This document shows positions 23,919-32,589 of a stretch of DNA of 42,860 nucleotides, in pieces (positions within the stretch are counted from its first letter, which is position 1; each line of letters opens with the position of its first letter). The stretch is from the IMG/VR virus record IMGVR_UViG_3300028794_000203, positions 1 to 42,860 of that record; one strand, written 5' to 3'. Under the pieces are notes generated by a model. The model did not search any database, was not told the origin of the DNA, and saw only the letters and a list, made by a program, of their open reading frames with translations. The position numbers and the translations under genes were made by a program. The stretch comes from a virus.

Positions 23919-24250
23919 TAGTCAATAATTCTTTTACCGTTAAAAAATGTCATCAGAGAATAATGCACTGCAGTAATATGCTGCCGGGGGTTCAAAGGAT
24001 TATAGATGTTAAACATGATGCCTTCAGGATGCCTGATTTCAGTTCGGAGGTTTGATTTTTCTTGCATTGTGAGTGTCCGGCCGGGAATTTTCATCTCCAT
24101 ATCCGGATTGACAATTTTTACCCAGTTTGTAACTTCTACCCGCCGGCCTCCTGTACCCCTCTTTCTGTCAGCAGTGATAAAAACAAGGCTAAATGCTTTG
24201 CCTGTATCAATTTCTTTTAGCACCGCATACCTGGAAATAGTGGCCTCCAT
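23918..24250 (-). CDS. small late protein, first gene of a late block
   Basis: 110 aa from ATG 24248-24250. This start was chosen because the late box sits exactly 24 bases upstream and TTTATAAT leads into the ATG. A frame opening at 24322 runs through the box and is not expected to be translated. The product (MEATISRYAVLKEIDTGKAF) is compact and beta-type, with RRVEVTNWVKIVN. It precedes and overlaps the portal gene. No family recognised. Confidence 0.6.
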   Translation of the reverse strand: MEATISRYAVLKEIDTGKAFSLVFITADRKRGTGGRRVEVTNWVKIVNPDMEMKIPGRTLTMQEKSNLRTEIRHPEGIMFNIYNPLNPRQHITAVHYSLMTFFNGKRIID

Positions 24251-24274
24251 ATTATAAATATCTGAGGTTTTATT

Positions 24275-24292
24275 GTGCAGGTAAAGGACAGG
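24275..24292 (-). promoter_or_regulatory. late box copy 3
   Basis: Minus strand CCTGTCCTTTACCTGCAC, a perfect consensus match. Then 16 bases, TTTATAAT and the ATG of the gene at 23918-24250. Confidence 0.75.
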
Positions 24293-24296
24293 GAAT

Positions 24297-24596
24297 TTAC
24301 ATTTTCGCCTTCCATTTTTCAATACAATATTCTATTCCGAGCGCACGGGCAGCCTTGCTGCAGCGTGTGTAAAAATTAAGAAGGTCGGCCAGATCTTTAT
24401 GCGTGTACATATATTGTTCCATTGGCCACTTGGCTTTTTGCAAAAAGAAAATTTTTGTGTTCACACTAACATTACCGTAATGCCTATGTCGGTAACGCAA
24501 TTGCAAAATGCTGTTCAAGCTGCGTCCTGCAGTCTTATGAATACCGCGTTTATTTATTAGCTCATTGAAAGCTTTCTCTATTGCAGCTGGTGTCAT
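24297..24596 (-). CDS. hypothetical late protein downstream of the tape measure
   Basis: 99 aa, ATG at 24594-24596, one base from the tape-measure stop. It is basic and helical: MTPAAIEKAFNELINKRGIH, then SLNSILQLRYRHRHYGNVSV. It is small, with no membrane segment. It ends just before late box copy 3 (24275-24292). It could be a tail chaperone-type or DNA-binding protein; nothing decides. Confidence 0.5.
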   Translation of the reverse strand: MTPAAIEKAFNELINKRGIHKTAGRSLNSILQLRYRHRHYGNVSVNTKIFFLQKAKWPMEQYMYTHKDLADLLNFYTRCSKAARALGIEYCIEKWKAKM

Positions 24597-24597
24597 A

Positions 24598-27540
24598 TTA
24601 TGTTGCTGTTGCGTCAGAAATAAGATTGTCTAACCGTCCCTGCTGAATATTTAACTCAGTAAGGCTTACGCCCGCTTTTATGCCATTCTTTAGTTGTTGA
24701 TTGAGCGCTGCCAGTGTTGTTAAAATAGCTACTTGGGTGGCATCTGTCTGGCTTGCCTGGCTGCCGCCGGCACCTGGTGCAAATCCACCACTGGCAAATT
24801 TCCGATCCATGCTTTGCTGAATGGCAGGAAAATTCATGTATGATATCGGGGCAGTTTTCCAGGAAGCGTTTAATGGGGCACCTCCTCTACGCATACTGTT
24901 ATAAACCAAAGCATCAACAAGGGGTTTATTATTTCGGTAAGTGTCCCTGCTAAGGATGGGCTCACCACCTTCAATTTCTCCGCGAATTCTACCAGTGGTA
25001 CTATCTACTAATTTTATGCCTCCCTGGGCATGGCTGGCACCATTCGCTATAAATCCACCTTTGCCATATGACGGCGGTTTTTGTTTTGCGATGATGGCTA
25101 TCTGTGCAATACCAATTGCGGCCGCTATGCCCGCTAAAATCTGCCCCGCTATAGGCCCGGCTTTCAACATCGCAGTTACCGCCTCAGCTACATTGGCAGT
25201 GGCCTTAGCAATACTGGTTAACTTTTGCTGCTGAAATTGTTTGATTCTAAGTGCACGTTCTTTTTCAGCCAGCTCCTTATCCATCTGCGTAACCTTCCGC
25301 TGGTATTCCCGCTGGGTAATAACCTTACCATCCAATTGACTTTGAAACTGCTGTTTTTTTGACTCATTTACCGAACGGTCGGAATCAATCTCCGCCTGGG
25401 CTTTGGCATTGATAAGGTTATAATAGGATTCAAGTTGAGATGTAGCACCTGATATGAAATCTGCAACCTGCTGAATAGTTTCTGCAGTGTGATTCCTTTT
25501 TAGTTCTAAAATCTTCTTTTCGTATTCAGCGATAATAAGCAGGCGCTTTGAGCCAATTGCATCCTCCGCCGCAAGCTCTAGCTCTTCCTGGTCTTTTAAT
25601 TGCTTTATTTGCGCCTCAAGCTTCGCTTTGCCTCTTTTCTTTAAGACTTGCAGTTCATCAAATGCTGCGGTTTCATTAAGCTCCCTTTTTGCCGTACGGG
25701 CAACCTCTTCAGCTACCTTTTCCTGAACTAATATAAATGCATCTAACCTCTCTTTGGTTATTCGCCTTTCCTCGTCCAACCGTCTTTTATTACTGTTTTT
25801 AAAAGCTAGATCACTTTGTTTGTCCGCCTCTATTAGTTGCTGCTGTATTTCTGCCAGACGTTGATTATTAGCATCCAGATAAAGTTGGTCAAATTCCTTT
25901 TGTGCTGCATTGCGCTGAGCCAAAGTGGTATTCTCATTTTTTAAATATTCATCCAGTTTTCTTTTGGCGCCATGCAAGAGATCATCCAGCTGGATATTTA
26001 TTTCAGTTATTTTTTTGGTAAAGACGTCACTGTTTTCAGTTAGCGCTTTTGCAATCCGGTCTAATAGTTTCTGCTCCTCACTATCCAAATCAAAGTTTTT
26101 AACAGTTGTTTTTTTGGTACTGGTGCCGGCATTTACACCAAGCGTCTTTTTGTTCCTGCTATCCTGCTCAACTTTTATTGCATCCAAATAGGCTTTGTTA
26201 AACGCCGCTGTGCTTTTCAGTTCATCAATGCCGTCTTTAATATCCTGAATGGAGAATTGTTGTTTCTGTATTTTTTTAGTATTTAAACCTGCATCAATTA
26301 ACCCCTGTTCTTTTTCGCGTTCTATTAAAATCTTATTTGCCCGGTCAAGTGCTGTGTTGGTCTTATCCAATTCTTTCTGCCTTGCATCGGCTTCATTGTT
26401 TAATGCTTCATTATTCATGCCCTCAATTCTGCCTTTTAGTTTTTCAACCTGGCCGGCAACTAATTCATTTCGGTTGCTTTCAAGTAAGTCTTGGAAATGA
26501 AAAGCCTCCTTAAATGCGGTAATGATGAATGTAATTGTGCCCAGTAGAGTATTGAGTATAGGAATAAGGCCATTGCCTATTTCCTCTTTTAATTCGGTGA
26601 GCTCCTTTTTAGACGCGGCAATTTTACCTTGAGTAGTTTCACCGAAGGCCTCAGCCGCTCCCTCAACTTTTCTACCAAGCTGTTCAGTAATAATCGAAAA
26701 ACGTTCACTCTCTGTTTTAGCGTCAGCGATATTGATACCATAAGTTTTTAGTGCTTTACCACTTCCTTCCAGGCCCTTTGTAATAACGTCGGTGGCCTCT
26801 TCGAGGCTGATTCTTTGTTTGGCGGCAAAATTGATAATGATAGGTGTGAGTTGAAGTATCTGCTTTTCTGTCAACTTACCATAATCAATCAGCTTTGTAA
26901 ATATTGGTAGTATATCATCGTCCTGAATCGTCTTGAACTTTCTACTAAACCCTTCTGCAGATCTGGTCAGGCGTTCAAAGACATCACTTCGGCCAACGTT
27001 GTCCAAAGTGGCTTTGAATCTCGCAATATTTTGTTCCTGTTCAATTGCAGCCTCTATGCTACTGGTTACTAATTCCACTGCTTTTTCAAGTGCAAAAAGG
27101 GCAATTATAGGGCCTGCCAGCTCCTTTGCAAAAGCGCCAAATTTTCCCAACAGCCCGCTGTGTTGACTGTTTAACCCTTTAATGGTATTAAGCTGTTGTG
27201 TGTACGCTGTATTAGCTTGCCGTAATTGGAGTAGTTTTTTCTCAAAGCCGGGGTCATTGGCACTCATCGTGCGCAACTCAGTTGAGAGCTTTTTCACGGT
27301 ATTGCTCAAGTCCGTCAGTGATGGTTTAAGTTCTCCACTGAGTTTTTTGGAAGCACGGGTAATAGGCTCTTCCAATTTTGACAACTCTGTATTCAGCCGT
27401 TTAATTGTTGCTGGGTCAGTTGCGGTTTTTAACTGGTCTGTAAAGTTTTTTTGTTTAGCAATGAGCCGGTCATATGCTTTCTGCGCTTCGCCGGTTTCTA
27501 TAAAGACGTTTACTCCCCGGTTGACAGATTGTGTACTCAT
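24598..27540 (-). CDS. tape measure protein
   Basis: 980 aa, ATG at 27538-27540, the longest protein here. It has long coiled-coil stretches (about 20-130, 360-420 and 500-760; heptad-rich, Lys/Glu/Gln). Hydrophobic segments occur near 140 (AGPIIALFALEKAVELV), near 330 (GLIPILNTLLGTITFIITAF) and near 800 (AGQILAGIAAAIGIAQIAII). It ends in a Gly/Gln-rich tail. This is the standard make-up of siphovirus tape measures that set tail length. It is placed after tail tube and tail-completion genes, as expected. Confidence 0.85.
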   Translation of the reverse strand: MSTQSVNRGVNVFIETGEAQKAYDRLIAKQKNFTDQLKTATDPATIKRLNTELSKLEEPITRASKKLSGELKPSLTDLSNTVKKLSTELRTMSANDPGFEKKLLQLRQANTAYTQQLNTIKGLNSQHSGLLGKFGAFAKELAGPIIALFALEKAVELVTSSIEAAIEQEQNIARFKATLDNVGRSDVFERLTRSAEGFSRKFKTIQDDDILPIFTKLIDYGKLTEKQILQLTPIIINFAAKQRISLEEATDVITKGLEGSGKALKTYGINIADAKTESERFSIITEQLGRKVEGAAEAFGETTQGKIAASKKELTELKEEIGNGLIPILNTLLGTITFIITAFKEAFHFQDLLESNRNELVAGQVEKLKGRIEGMNNEALNNEADARQKELDKTNTALDRANKILIEREKEQGLIDAGLNTKKIQKQQFSIQDIKDGIDELKSTAAFNKAYLDAIKVEQDSRNKKTLGVNAGTSTKKTTVKNFDLDSEEQKLLDRIAKALTENSDVFTKKITEINIQLDDLLHGAKRKLDEYLKNENTTLAQRNAAQKEFDQLYLDANNQRLAEIQQQLIEADKQSDLAFKNSNKRRLDEERRITKERLDAFILVQEKVAEEVARTAKRELNETAAFDELQVLKKRGKAKLEAQIKQLKDQEELELAAEDAIGSKRLLIIAEYEKKILELKRNHTAETIQQVADFISGATSQLESYYNLINAKAQAEIDSDRSVNESKKQQFQSQLDGKVITQREYQRKVTQMDKELAEKERALRIKQFQQQKLTSIAKATANVAEAVTAMLKAGPIAGQILAGIAAAIGIAQIAIIAKQKPPSYGKGGFIANGASHAQGGIKLVDSTTGRIRGEIEGGEPILSRDTYRNNKPLVDALVYNSMRRGGAPLNASWKTAPISYMNFPAIQQSMDRKFASGGFAPGAGGSQASQTDATQVAILTTLAALNQQLKNGIKAGVSLTELNIQQGRLDNLISDATAT

Positions 27541-27543
27541 AAT

Positions 27544-27996
27544 TTAACTTGTAAGGATTTTTGAAACAATAGCATCGCCTAAACTTTCTGCAGCAATGTC
27601 TGCCAGCTCTTCTATTCCATTTACTCCATCCAGCGTCTCGATGACGAAATTTTTTTGTTTGCGGCTGCCTTTACCAATTTTACCAAGGCTTGCCCTTGCT
27701 GTTTTCTTTGTTTCTCCTTTCGCATTTAACCACCTGCTGCCCTTGTTTCCGCCAATCCCTTTACCAGAACCAGTAATTGTATAAAATAGGGTCCGCCGGA
27801 AAACGAAGCTAATTTTATTGATAGAGCCATGGGATAGCCGGTATTTGTCTTTTAGTAGCGGCAATGACGCTGACGGCGATGGGCTGTTACTTCTATGTGT
27901 TATGCCCATCCCAGTGCCTTTACTTTTGGCAAGTCCCCGAAAACGAACACCCCAGGCACGTATATTTTCATTGTATAATTCGAGATCTAAAGGCAT
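27544..27996 (-). CDS. tail-completion (gp10-like) protein
   Basis: 150 aa, ATG at 27994-27996. Basic and Gly/Lys-rich in the middle (KKTARASLGKIGKGSRKQKN), with VIETLDGVNGIEELADIAAE near the end. Its size, charge and position between tail tube and tape measure fit HK97 gp10-type head-tail or tail-completion proteins. No firm motif. The upstream terminator separates it from the tail tube transcript, so it may have its own promoter or depend on read-through. Confidence 0.5.
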   Translation of the reverse strand: MPLDLELYNENIRAWGVRFRGLAKSKGTGMGITHRSNSPSPSASLPLLKDKYRLSHGSINKISFVFRRTLFYTITGSGKGIGGNKGSRWLNAKGETKKTARASLGKIGKGSRKQKNFVIETLDGVNGIEELADIAAESLGDAIVSKILTS

Positions 27997-28000
27997 CTTG

Positions 28001-28039
28001 CTTAATTAAAAAAGTCTCGTCCCAGTGGGGCGAGACTTT
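28001..28039 (-). terminator. intrinsic terminator after the tail tube gene
   Basis: A 13-bp stem (28011-28023 with 28027-28039, one G-U pair, 3-base loop AGT) is followed on the minus strand by TTTTTAATTAAG. It is 23 bases beyond the stop of the tail-tube gene. Confidence 0.85.
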
Positions 28040-28061
28040 ACTACTGATCAGAAATTATTTA

Positions 28062-28604
28062 CTATGGAGCTGGTATAGGCAATGCGGCTAAATAGAAGTA
28101 TTTCTTTTTCGTTGTGATGGTCAACGTGTAGCCTTTTTGGCCACCTTGCGGGCCATTATTTTGGCCGTCGAATGCAGGGGTTACATTAATTGGATTACAA
28201 TCGTCTCCCAATTGTATGTAACCATTGTTATTTATACAATCTGCATCCTTGAGCCAACACACCTTATTGTCATTGAGCATTCGTATAACTTGTTCCTGTG
28301 TGCCAGCGTTATCACCCAATATTACCACAACTGCGCTCCAAAGAATTTCCTCACTGCCAGGATCACCCACAGGAGCACCAGTAACAGTGCCGCTAAACTT
28401 TTTCATGTCCCAGCTGTGAACTGATTTTCCGGCAACCAGTACGTGGGAATCTTCAATTAGAACGGTATCTCCAATTACTGCGCCAGCAGCGGTTGGCCGT
28501 TCCCATGTAAGAACGTCTTCTACCTCAGCGAAGTAAAGAGTAGGTTTGTAACCACCCGCCTTACCTGTCTGGGTGCTTCCGCTTATGTTTGAGTAATTCG
28601 CCAT
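28062..28604 (-). CDS. major tail (tube) protein
   Basis: 180 aa, ATG at 28602-28604. Beta-rich with Gly/Thr-rich turns: MANYSNISGSTQTGKAGGYK, then LYFAEVEDVLTWERP, GDTVLIEDSHVLVAG and a C-terminal YTLTITTKKKYFYLAALP. This all-beta, tube-forming type and its place between capsid and tape measure support the tail-tube call. It is followed by a strong terminator, as expected for an abundantly made protein. Confidence 0.65.
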   Translation of the reverse strand: MANYSNISGSTQTGKAGGYKPTLYFAEVEDVLTWERPTAAGAVIGDTVLIEDSHVLVAGKSVHSWDMKKFSGTVTGAPVGDPGSEEILWSAVVVILGDNAGTQEQVIRMLNDNKVCWLKDADCINNNGYIQLGDDCNPINVTPAFDGQNNGPQGGQKGYTLTITTKKKYFYLAALPIPAP

Positions 28605-28666
28605 TTTATAAAAAATTATAAGTTGAAAAATGTGTGAACAAAAGATATTGGATTTAAATACAGGAA

Positions 28667-28984
28667 TTACTCCTGGGTGGCCTTTGATTCTTTATCGGCC
28701 GCATCTTTTTTACTCTCCAATTTTGCAACAGATTTAGCATCCTTTTTTGCCGGCTTTGTTTCAGGCACTTTTTTAGGCGCTTTTTTCTTTGGCTCTTCAT
28801 CAGCTTCGTCGATTTCGGCCACGATGTTTTCTCCATTGCCCTTGTCAACCAGCCACTCCTGGGCGGCGTCATCTACGCAGATTTCGCCGGCAGTGAGCGT
28901 TCTGTTTTGTCCCTTTGATGGCAGTGTAACCGATGCAATCAACACCGCGTACATAATACCATTTCTTTCAAAAGTGTTTTTCAT
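28667..28984 (-). CDS. head-associated small protein with charged tail
   Basis: 105 aa, ATG at 28982-28984. The first ~55 residues are a small domain (MYAVLIASVTLPSKGQNRTL, then EWLVDKGNGENIVAEID). The rest is a Lys/Ala/Pro/Glu-rich low-complexity tail (KKKAPKKVPETKPAKKDAK). It sits between major capsid and tail tube genes, so it is probably a head or head-tail component. The tail could bind DNA or be disordered. Confidence 0.55.
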   Translation of the reverse strand: MKNTFERNGIMYAVLIASVTLPSKGQNRTLTAGEICVDDAAQEWLVDKGNGENIVAEIDEADEEPKKKAPKKVPETKPAKKDAKSVAKLESKKDAADKESKATQE

Positions 28985-29002
28985 ACAAAAAATTATTTCA
29001 GT

Positions 29003-29037
29003 TTTAAAAAAATAAGCAAGCGCCGTAAAGCGCTTGC
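29003..29037 (-). terminator. intrinsic terminator after the major capsid gene
   Basis: Stem GCAAGCGC (29016-29023) with GCGCTTGC (29030-29037) and a 6-base loop, followed on the minus strand by TTATTTTTTTAAAA. It lies about 10 bases past the capsid stop. Confidence 0.85.
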
Positions 29038-29046
29038 CGAATATGT

Positions 29047-30123
29047 TTATGCCACATTGTTTACCACAAGTGCGCTTAAGTCGCGTATTTGTGTGCCAAT
29101 TACAAAGTCAATACCTGCCTCCATTGTCCGGAGCTTTTGGAAAGTATTTATTTTGTTCAGGTCACTGATGCGGTCAGTACCAATCAGCATGTTTTCTTTT
29201 GGTGTGCAAATCAGGCGGCCGCTTGAACCCATCCAGGTGGCCGGAATAATCTGACATTTTCTGTTTGTTTTGCTGAGGTATACCTTGCCAGTGGCCGGAT
29301 CCGTTTCTGTGTACTTAGTTACCCTGGTTTCAAAATCATCGGCTAATAGGTCTGTGCTATTCCATCCGGCAAATATTGTTGCGCCAGCTTTGCGGTATGC
29401 AATCGGAAGTGCACGCCATACTGAAGTAAACTGATCGTAGGCTGTTGTGTTTGTCAACGCTCCTGTGGCCACCGGTGCTATCGGTAATCCGGCAGTGATT
29501 GCAGCAGCTAGGCGTACACCAAATCCTACTGAAATTGCTTCGGCATTAACCTGCAGCCATTTTGCTGGGTGGGTAACCGGTGTCTGGCCGGCTGTCGTAG
29601 CAGATATACATTTCCAGTAATCATCGAACCCATCGGCCGCAGTATAAATCATGTAATCGCCAACTGCGTAGGCAGTGCCGCCGGCGTATGCGGCAGCAGT
29701 GGCTTTATCAAACCCGAAATATACTGTCTTGTCATTGATCTCTGCAGCGAGTTCCTTCATTACCTGTGCCCATACATAAGCTGCAAAAGGCATGTCGTCA
29801 GGATTTACACCAGGACGCATTACTTCGCTCATCCAGGTGCTGCGGTATTTTAAGGGCTCAACTTCCAAATCCCTTTTACCCTGGGTTACTTCTAACACAC
29901 GGCCAGTGTATGCCAAGTCACCGGCACGAGCTGTAGTCCCAACGGAGTAGGGCCGTGCGCCATTGCCGGCACGGAGCTTGGTCATATTGAGCTTATTCTT
30001 GACATCCTGAATAAGGGTCAAATCTGTAACGGCATCTAGCTCATTGACCAGTGTGCTGAATAGTTGTTTTTCATACAATCCGGCGTATGCTGCCAGTGCT
30101 GTGATATCCGGTGATGTTGCCAT
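29047..30123 (-). CDS. major capsid protein (HK97-like), with inserted domain
   Basis: 358 aa, ATG at 30121-30123. The order protease, scaffold, capsid and the pattern (DLEVEPLKYRSTWMSEVMRP, then ISVGFGVRLAAAITAGLPIA, and a C-terminal P-domain-like KMRT...GTQIRDLSALVV region) fit an HK97-fold coat protein. Residues about 149-192 look like an insertion resembling a carbohydrate-binding CBM5/12-type module: AYAVGDYMIYTAADGFDDYW and TPVTHPAKWLQVN (Y-x-V-G-D, Trp at both ends). That would be displayed on the capsid surface. A strong terminator follows the gene. Confidence 0.75.
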   Translation of the reverse strand: MATSPDITALAAYAGLYEKQLFSTLVNELDAVTDLTLIQDVKNKLNMTKLRAGNGARPYSVGTTARAGDLAYTGRVLEVTQGKRDLEVEPLKYRSTWMSEVMRPGVNPDDMPFAAYVWAQVMKELAAEINDKTVYFGFDKATAAAYAGGTAYAVGDYMIYTAADGFDDYWKCISATTAGQTPVTHPAKWLQVNAEAISVGFGVRLAAAITAGLPIAPVATGALTNTTAYDQFTSVWRALPIAYRKAGATIFAGWNSTDLLADDFETRVTKYTETDPATGKVYLSKTNRKCQIIPATWMGSSGRLICTPKENMLIGTDRISDLNKINTFQKLRTMEAGIDFVIGTQIRDLSALVVNNVA

Positions 30124-30185
30124 TGGATTAATATTTAATTGAATATTTGTTTGAAAAATTGTGTCTGAAAAAATGTCTTTGAAAA

Positions 30186-30605
30186 TTATTTGTAGCCCAA
30201 TTCTGCCCGCATCTTTTTGACATCCGCGTCAGCGCTTGTCATGTAAGAAGCTTTTTTGTCGACCTGTTCACCAGGTATTTCGTCTTTGCCTTCTTTCACG
30301 GTGTTTGTAATCTCCTGGGCTGGCTTTTTTTCCAATTCGAGGATACGTGTACTCTGTGTCTGAATAGTTGCATTGGCAGTAGTCAGACTGTTTGTTGCGT
30401 CGGTCAGTTGGGTCTGTACTGCCTGCGCATTACCTTTTACGGTGTTTAGTTCACCTGTTAATCGGGTGAAGTCGGTAGCAATTAAGCCAAGGCGGCTTTC
30501 GATTGCATTCAAGTGAGCAACGCTCAACCAAACCCCTTCACCAACTGCGGATGAATCAAAGTGCTCATTTGCCGGCACCAAGCTTTTTACATTTGTATAT
30601 TCCAT
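30186..30605 (-). CDS. scaffold-like coiled-coil protein
   Basis: 139 aa, ATG at 30603-30605. The middle is a long coiled coil (LNTVKGNAQAVQTQLTDATN, then RILELEKKPAQE). The C-terminal end is helical (SYMTSADADVKKMRAELGYK). The position between prohead protease and major capsid, and the coiled-coil build, match assembly scaffolds that the protease removes. It is small for a scaffold. No catalytic motif. Confidence 0.6.
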   Translation of the reverse strand: MEYTNVKSLVPANEHFDSSAVGEGVWLSVAHLNAIESRLGLIATDFTRLTGELNTVKGNAQAVQTQLTDATNSLTTANATIQTQSTRILELEKKPAQEITNTVKEGKDEIPGEQVDKKASYMTSADADVKKMRAELGYK

Positions 30606-30615
30606 AAAAAATAAA

Positions 30616-31515
30616 TTACTTATTTCGTTTTCCCAACCAGGCGGCTTTGCTCACGACTTGTTCAAAACTTCTCACCCCATCCGCTAATCCTAACTGTTTT
30701 GCTTCGGCTGCATAGAACATCTTACCTGTTCCCCATTCACTTTGTGTCGCTGCACTTTGCGGCCGCTGTGTTTTTATATAATTGATGAATGCATCTACAT
30801 GCAAACCCAAATCCTTTTTGATTGCAGAATAATCCCCCTTCATTGCATCCTTATAGTCTCTATTCTTATCCTCACTTTGCGGGGCATATATTTCATGGAG
30901 CTTAATGCCTTCCTTCTCCAACATGCCTGTAAAATCTGCCAGCATTACATAGCTACCTACACTACCAACTTGATCTAAACTGCTACTCAGATAAGTTTCC
31001 TTACTGCCGGCTGTAATCCACATTCCTAAACTCGCACTCATTCCATCAACGAGACTTAATACCGGCTTATTCATACTGTTCATTGTCCCAGTAAGGATAT
31101 TTGCTGCTCTTGCTTCGCCCCCGGGTGTATCCATAAGCATCAGAACACTTCCAATGTTGCTACGCTTATTCATATCCATCAGGTAGTTTGCCTGTTGAAT
31201 TGCACCAGGTTCACCACAATCGCCATTATACTTTGTAATTGGGCCGCTGATAGGAATGATGCCAACACTGTTTTCCGGGATATTTGGATTTGGTTTGTAC
31301 CCATCTCTTGTATACGCATACATTTCATATCGCTGCATTGAAGATGGATCGACCACAAAAGGCCGTTCAACTCCCTCATTGCCGGTTCGTTCAACAGCGC
31401 TAATGGGAGAACCTTTTAATATGGAAAGAACTAGTGGAAGATGCGCTTCTGCCCAACTTCTTTCTATCATCCATGCGCCGCGTAAAATGGCAGATATTGT
31501 GTGGCTGTACTTCAC
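30616..31515 (-). CDS. S49 (SppA/gpC-like) prohead protease
   Basis: 299 aa, GTG start at 31513-31515, confirmed by the late box 24 bases upstream. The fold is a ClpP-type serine peptidase of family S49: VGIIPISGPI, LMLMDTPGGEARAANIL, then VDGMSASLGMWITAGS with the likely nucleophile Ser in MSAS, and LDQVGSVGSYVMLADF. S49-family proteases mature phage heads, usually by cutting the scaffold. It opens the capsid operon, just after a terminator, and is followed by scaffold and capsid genes. Confidence 0.85.
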   Translation of the reverse strand: MKYSHTISAILRGAWMIERSWAEAHLPLVLSILKGSPISAVERTGNEGVERPFVVDPSSMQRYEMYAYTRDGYKPNPNIPENSVGIIPISGPITKYNGDCGEPGAIQQANYLMDMNKRSNIGSVLMLMDTPGGEARAANILTGTMNSMNKPVLSLVDGMSASLGMWITAGSKETYLSSSLDQVGSVGSYVMLADFTGMLEKEGIKLHEIYAPQSEDKNRDYKDAMKGDYSAIKKDLGLHVDAFINYIKTQRPQSAATQSEWGTGKMFYAAEAKQLGLADGVRSFEQVVSKAAWLGKRNK

Positions 31516-31539
31516 TATGTAAATGTGGAACTAAAAGAG

Positions 31540-31557
31540 GTGCAGGAAAAGGACAGG
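31540..31557 (-). promoter_or_regulatory. late box copy 2
   Basis: Minus strand CCTGTCCTTTTCCTGCAC, a perfect consensus match. Then 16 bases, TTTACATA and the GTG of the S49 protease gene (24 bases in total). A terminator lies about 50 bases upstream, so this interval must hold a new promoter. Confidence 0.8.
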
Positions 31558-31593
31558 AATTGCGTTTTGATAAATTGAGATGTAGAGGGTTGA

Positions 31594-31628
31594 TTTTATA
31601 AGAAAAACCCCTGTGGAAACAGGGGTTT
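31594..31628 (-). terminator. intrinsic terminator of the lysis block
   Basis: Stem AAACCCCTGT (31605-31614) with ACAGGGGTTT (31619-31628) and a 4-base loop, followed on the minus strand by TTCTTATAAAATC. It lies about 50 bases after the endolysin stop. Confidence 0.8.
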
Positions 31629-31678
31629 CATGAAAAAAACATGCCATCAAAAAATGCTGATGCTGCTTATCAGCGACT

Positions 31679-32185
31679 TTACACGGCATTCGGTAGCCGT
31701 AAGTATTTTGTGCCAGGCAGAAAGCCATGAGCATTATAAATGGTCAGCAACGTCTGCCAGGTATACCCGAAACTGATCTGGAAATGCGGCATATCCACCA
31801 GATGTTCGTCTTTATCGCCCTGCGCCTTTGTTTTTCCGTCATTGTCCCAGTCAGCTCCCCAAACTATATCCATGTCACGCGCGATCTTCTGCAGCTTTCC
31901 ATAGTCAAATTTCCAGTTAACCTGACCTCTATCAAGCTGAGCAATATCAATGGCCAGCCCGTAATTGTGATAACTGCTGCCAGCTTTTGCATTGCTGACA
32001 ATTTTGCCAGGCGTTGTCCTTCCTTGCGCATAGATGGCAGCCTGTTCGTCAAATGTGCGCAGCCCTTGTACAATGCGCAGTGTTATATCCAGCGTGTCCT
32101 CACATGTTTCAATGAACTTCTGAAAGCGTACGCGGACTGCAGGGTGTAAAAGCTGTATCCGTGAAACGCTGGTTATGTCTCTCAT
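31679..32185 (-). CDS. M15 family peptidase (endolysin)
   Basis: 168 aa, ATG at 32183-32185. Contains RIVQGLRTFDEQAAIYAQGR and SSYHNYGLAIDI (the S-x-H-x-x-G-x-A-x-D zinc motif), then WGADW and DMPHFQI (third zinc ligand). This is the VanY/D-alanyl-D-alanine carboxypeptidase-type fold of M15 L-alanyl-D-glutamate endopeptidase endolysins, which cut peptidoglycan cross-links. No secretion signal is seen, so release would need a holin. It ends the lysis cassette, before a terminator. Confidence 0.85.
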   Translation of the reverse strand: MRDITSVSRIQLLHPAVRVRFQKFIETCEDTLDITLRIVQGLRTFDEQAAIYAQGRTTPGKIVSNAKAGSSYHNYGLAIDIAQLDRGQVNWKFDYGKLQKIARDMDIVWGADWDNDGKTKAQGDKDEHLVDMPHFQISFGYTWQTLLTIYNAHGFLPGTKYLRLPNAV

Positions 32186-32589
32186 AAAATAAATTGGGCA
32201 GTTAAAGATATAATCCAGATAACCCCGTAAATAACGGTTGGCGCCTTCCCGTTATACCCGAATATTTTGACCTCAATGCGATCCATGATCGCCTGTGGAG
32301 GCATGGCCATGCTGACGTAGTCCCATTTCAAGTCCCGGCGCAGGTTCAGCGGTATATCAAAGGTGATCTGCCTGCAAAAGAATGCTGAGACAACATACAG
32401 CACAGCATGCCATAATGGAAAGTTGAACAGCCACACACATAGCCCGGTCACCACCAGGTAGGCTGTCAGATTAATAGCATGCCTGATGGCTTTTTTCAAT
32501 ACCGTTATTTTATAGGCGTCGATAAAAGCATTGGTGACATTGGCTAGGATCAGGACGAACCCGGCCAGTATTATAATTTTAGTCTGCAT
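32182..32589 (-). CDS. membrane protein in the lysis cassette
   Basis: 135 aa, ATG at 32587-32589, overlapping the endolysin start. Hydrophobic helices at the N-terminus (IIILAGFVLILANVTNAF), in the middle (LTAYLVVTGLCVWLFNFPLW, then HAVLYVVSAFF) and at the end (VIYGVIWIISLTAQFIL). Its three or four membrane helices and place next to the endolysin make it a holin candidate, though similar small membrane proteins follow. Confidence 0.55.
   Translation of the reverse strand: MQTKIIILAGFVLILANVTNAFIDAYKITVLKKAIRHAINLTAYLVVTGLCVWLFNFPLWHAVLYVVSAFFCRQITFDIPLNLRRDLKWDYVSMAMPPQAIMDRIEVKIFGYNGKAPTVIYGVIWIISLTAQFIL

Noticed and set aside
24251-24322. Extending the gene at 23918 upstream to the ATG at 24322
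   Set aside because: It would translate the late box and overlap the preceding gene; the ATG at 24250 is at the exact 24-base spacing.
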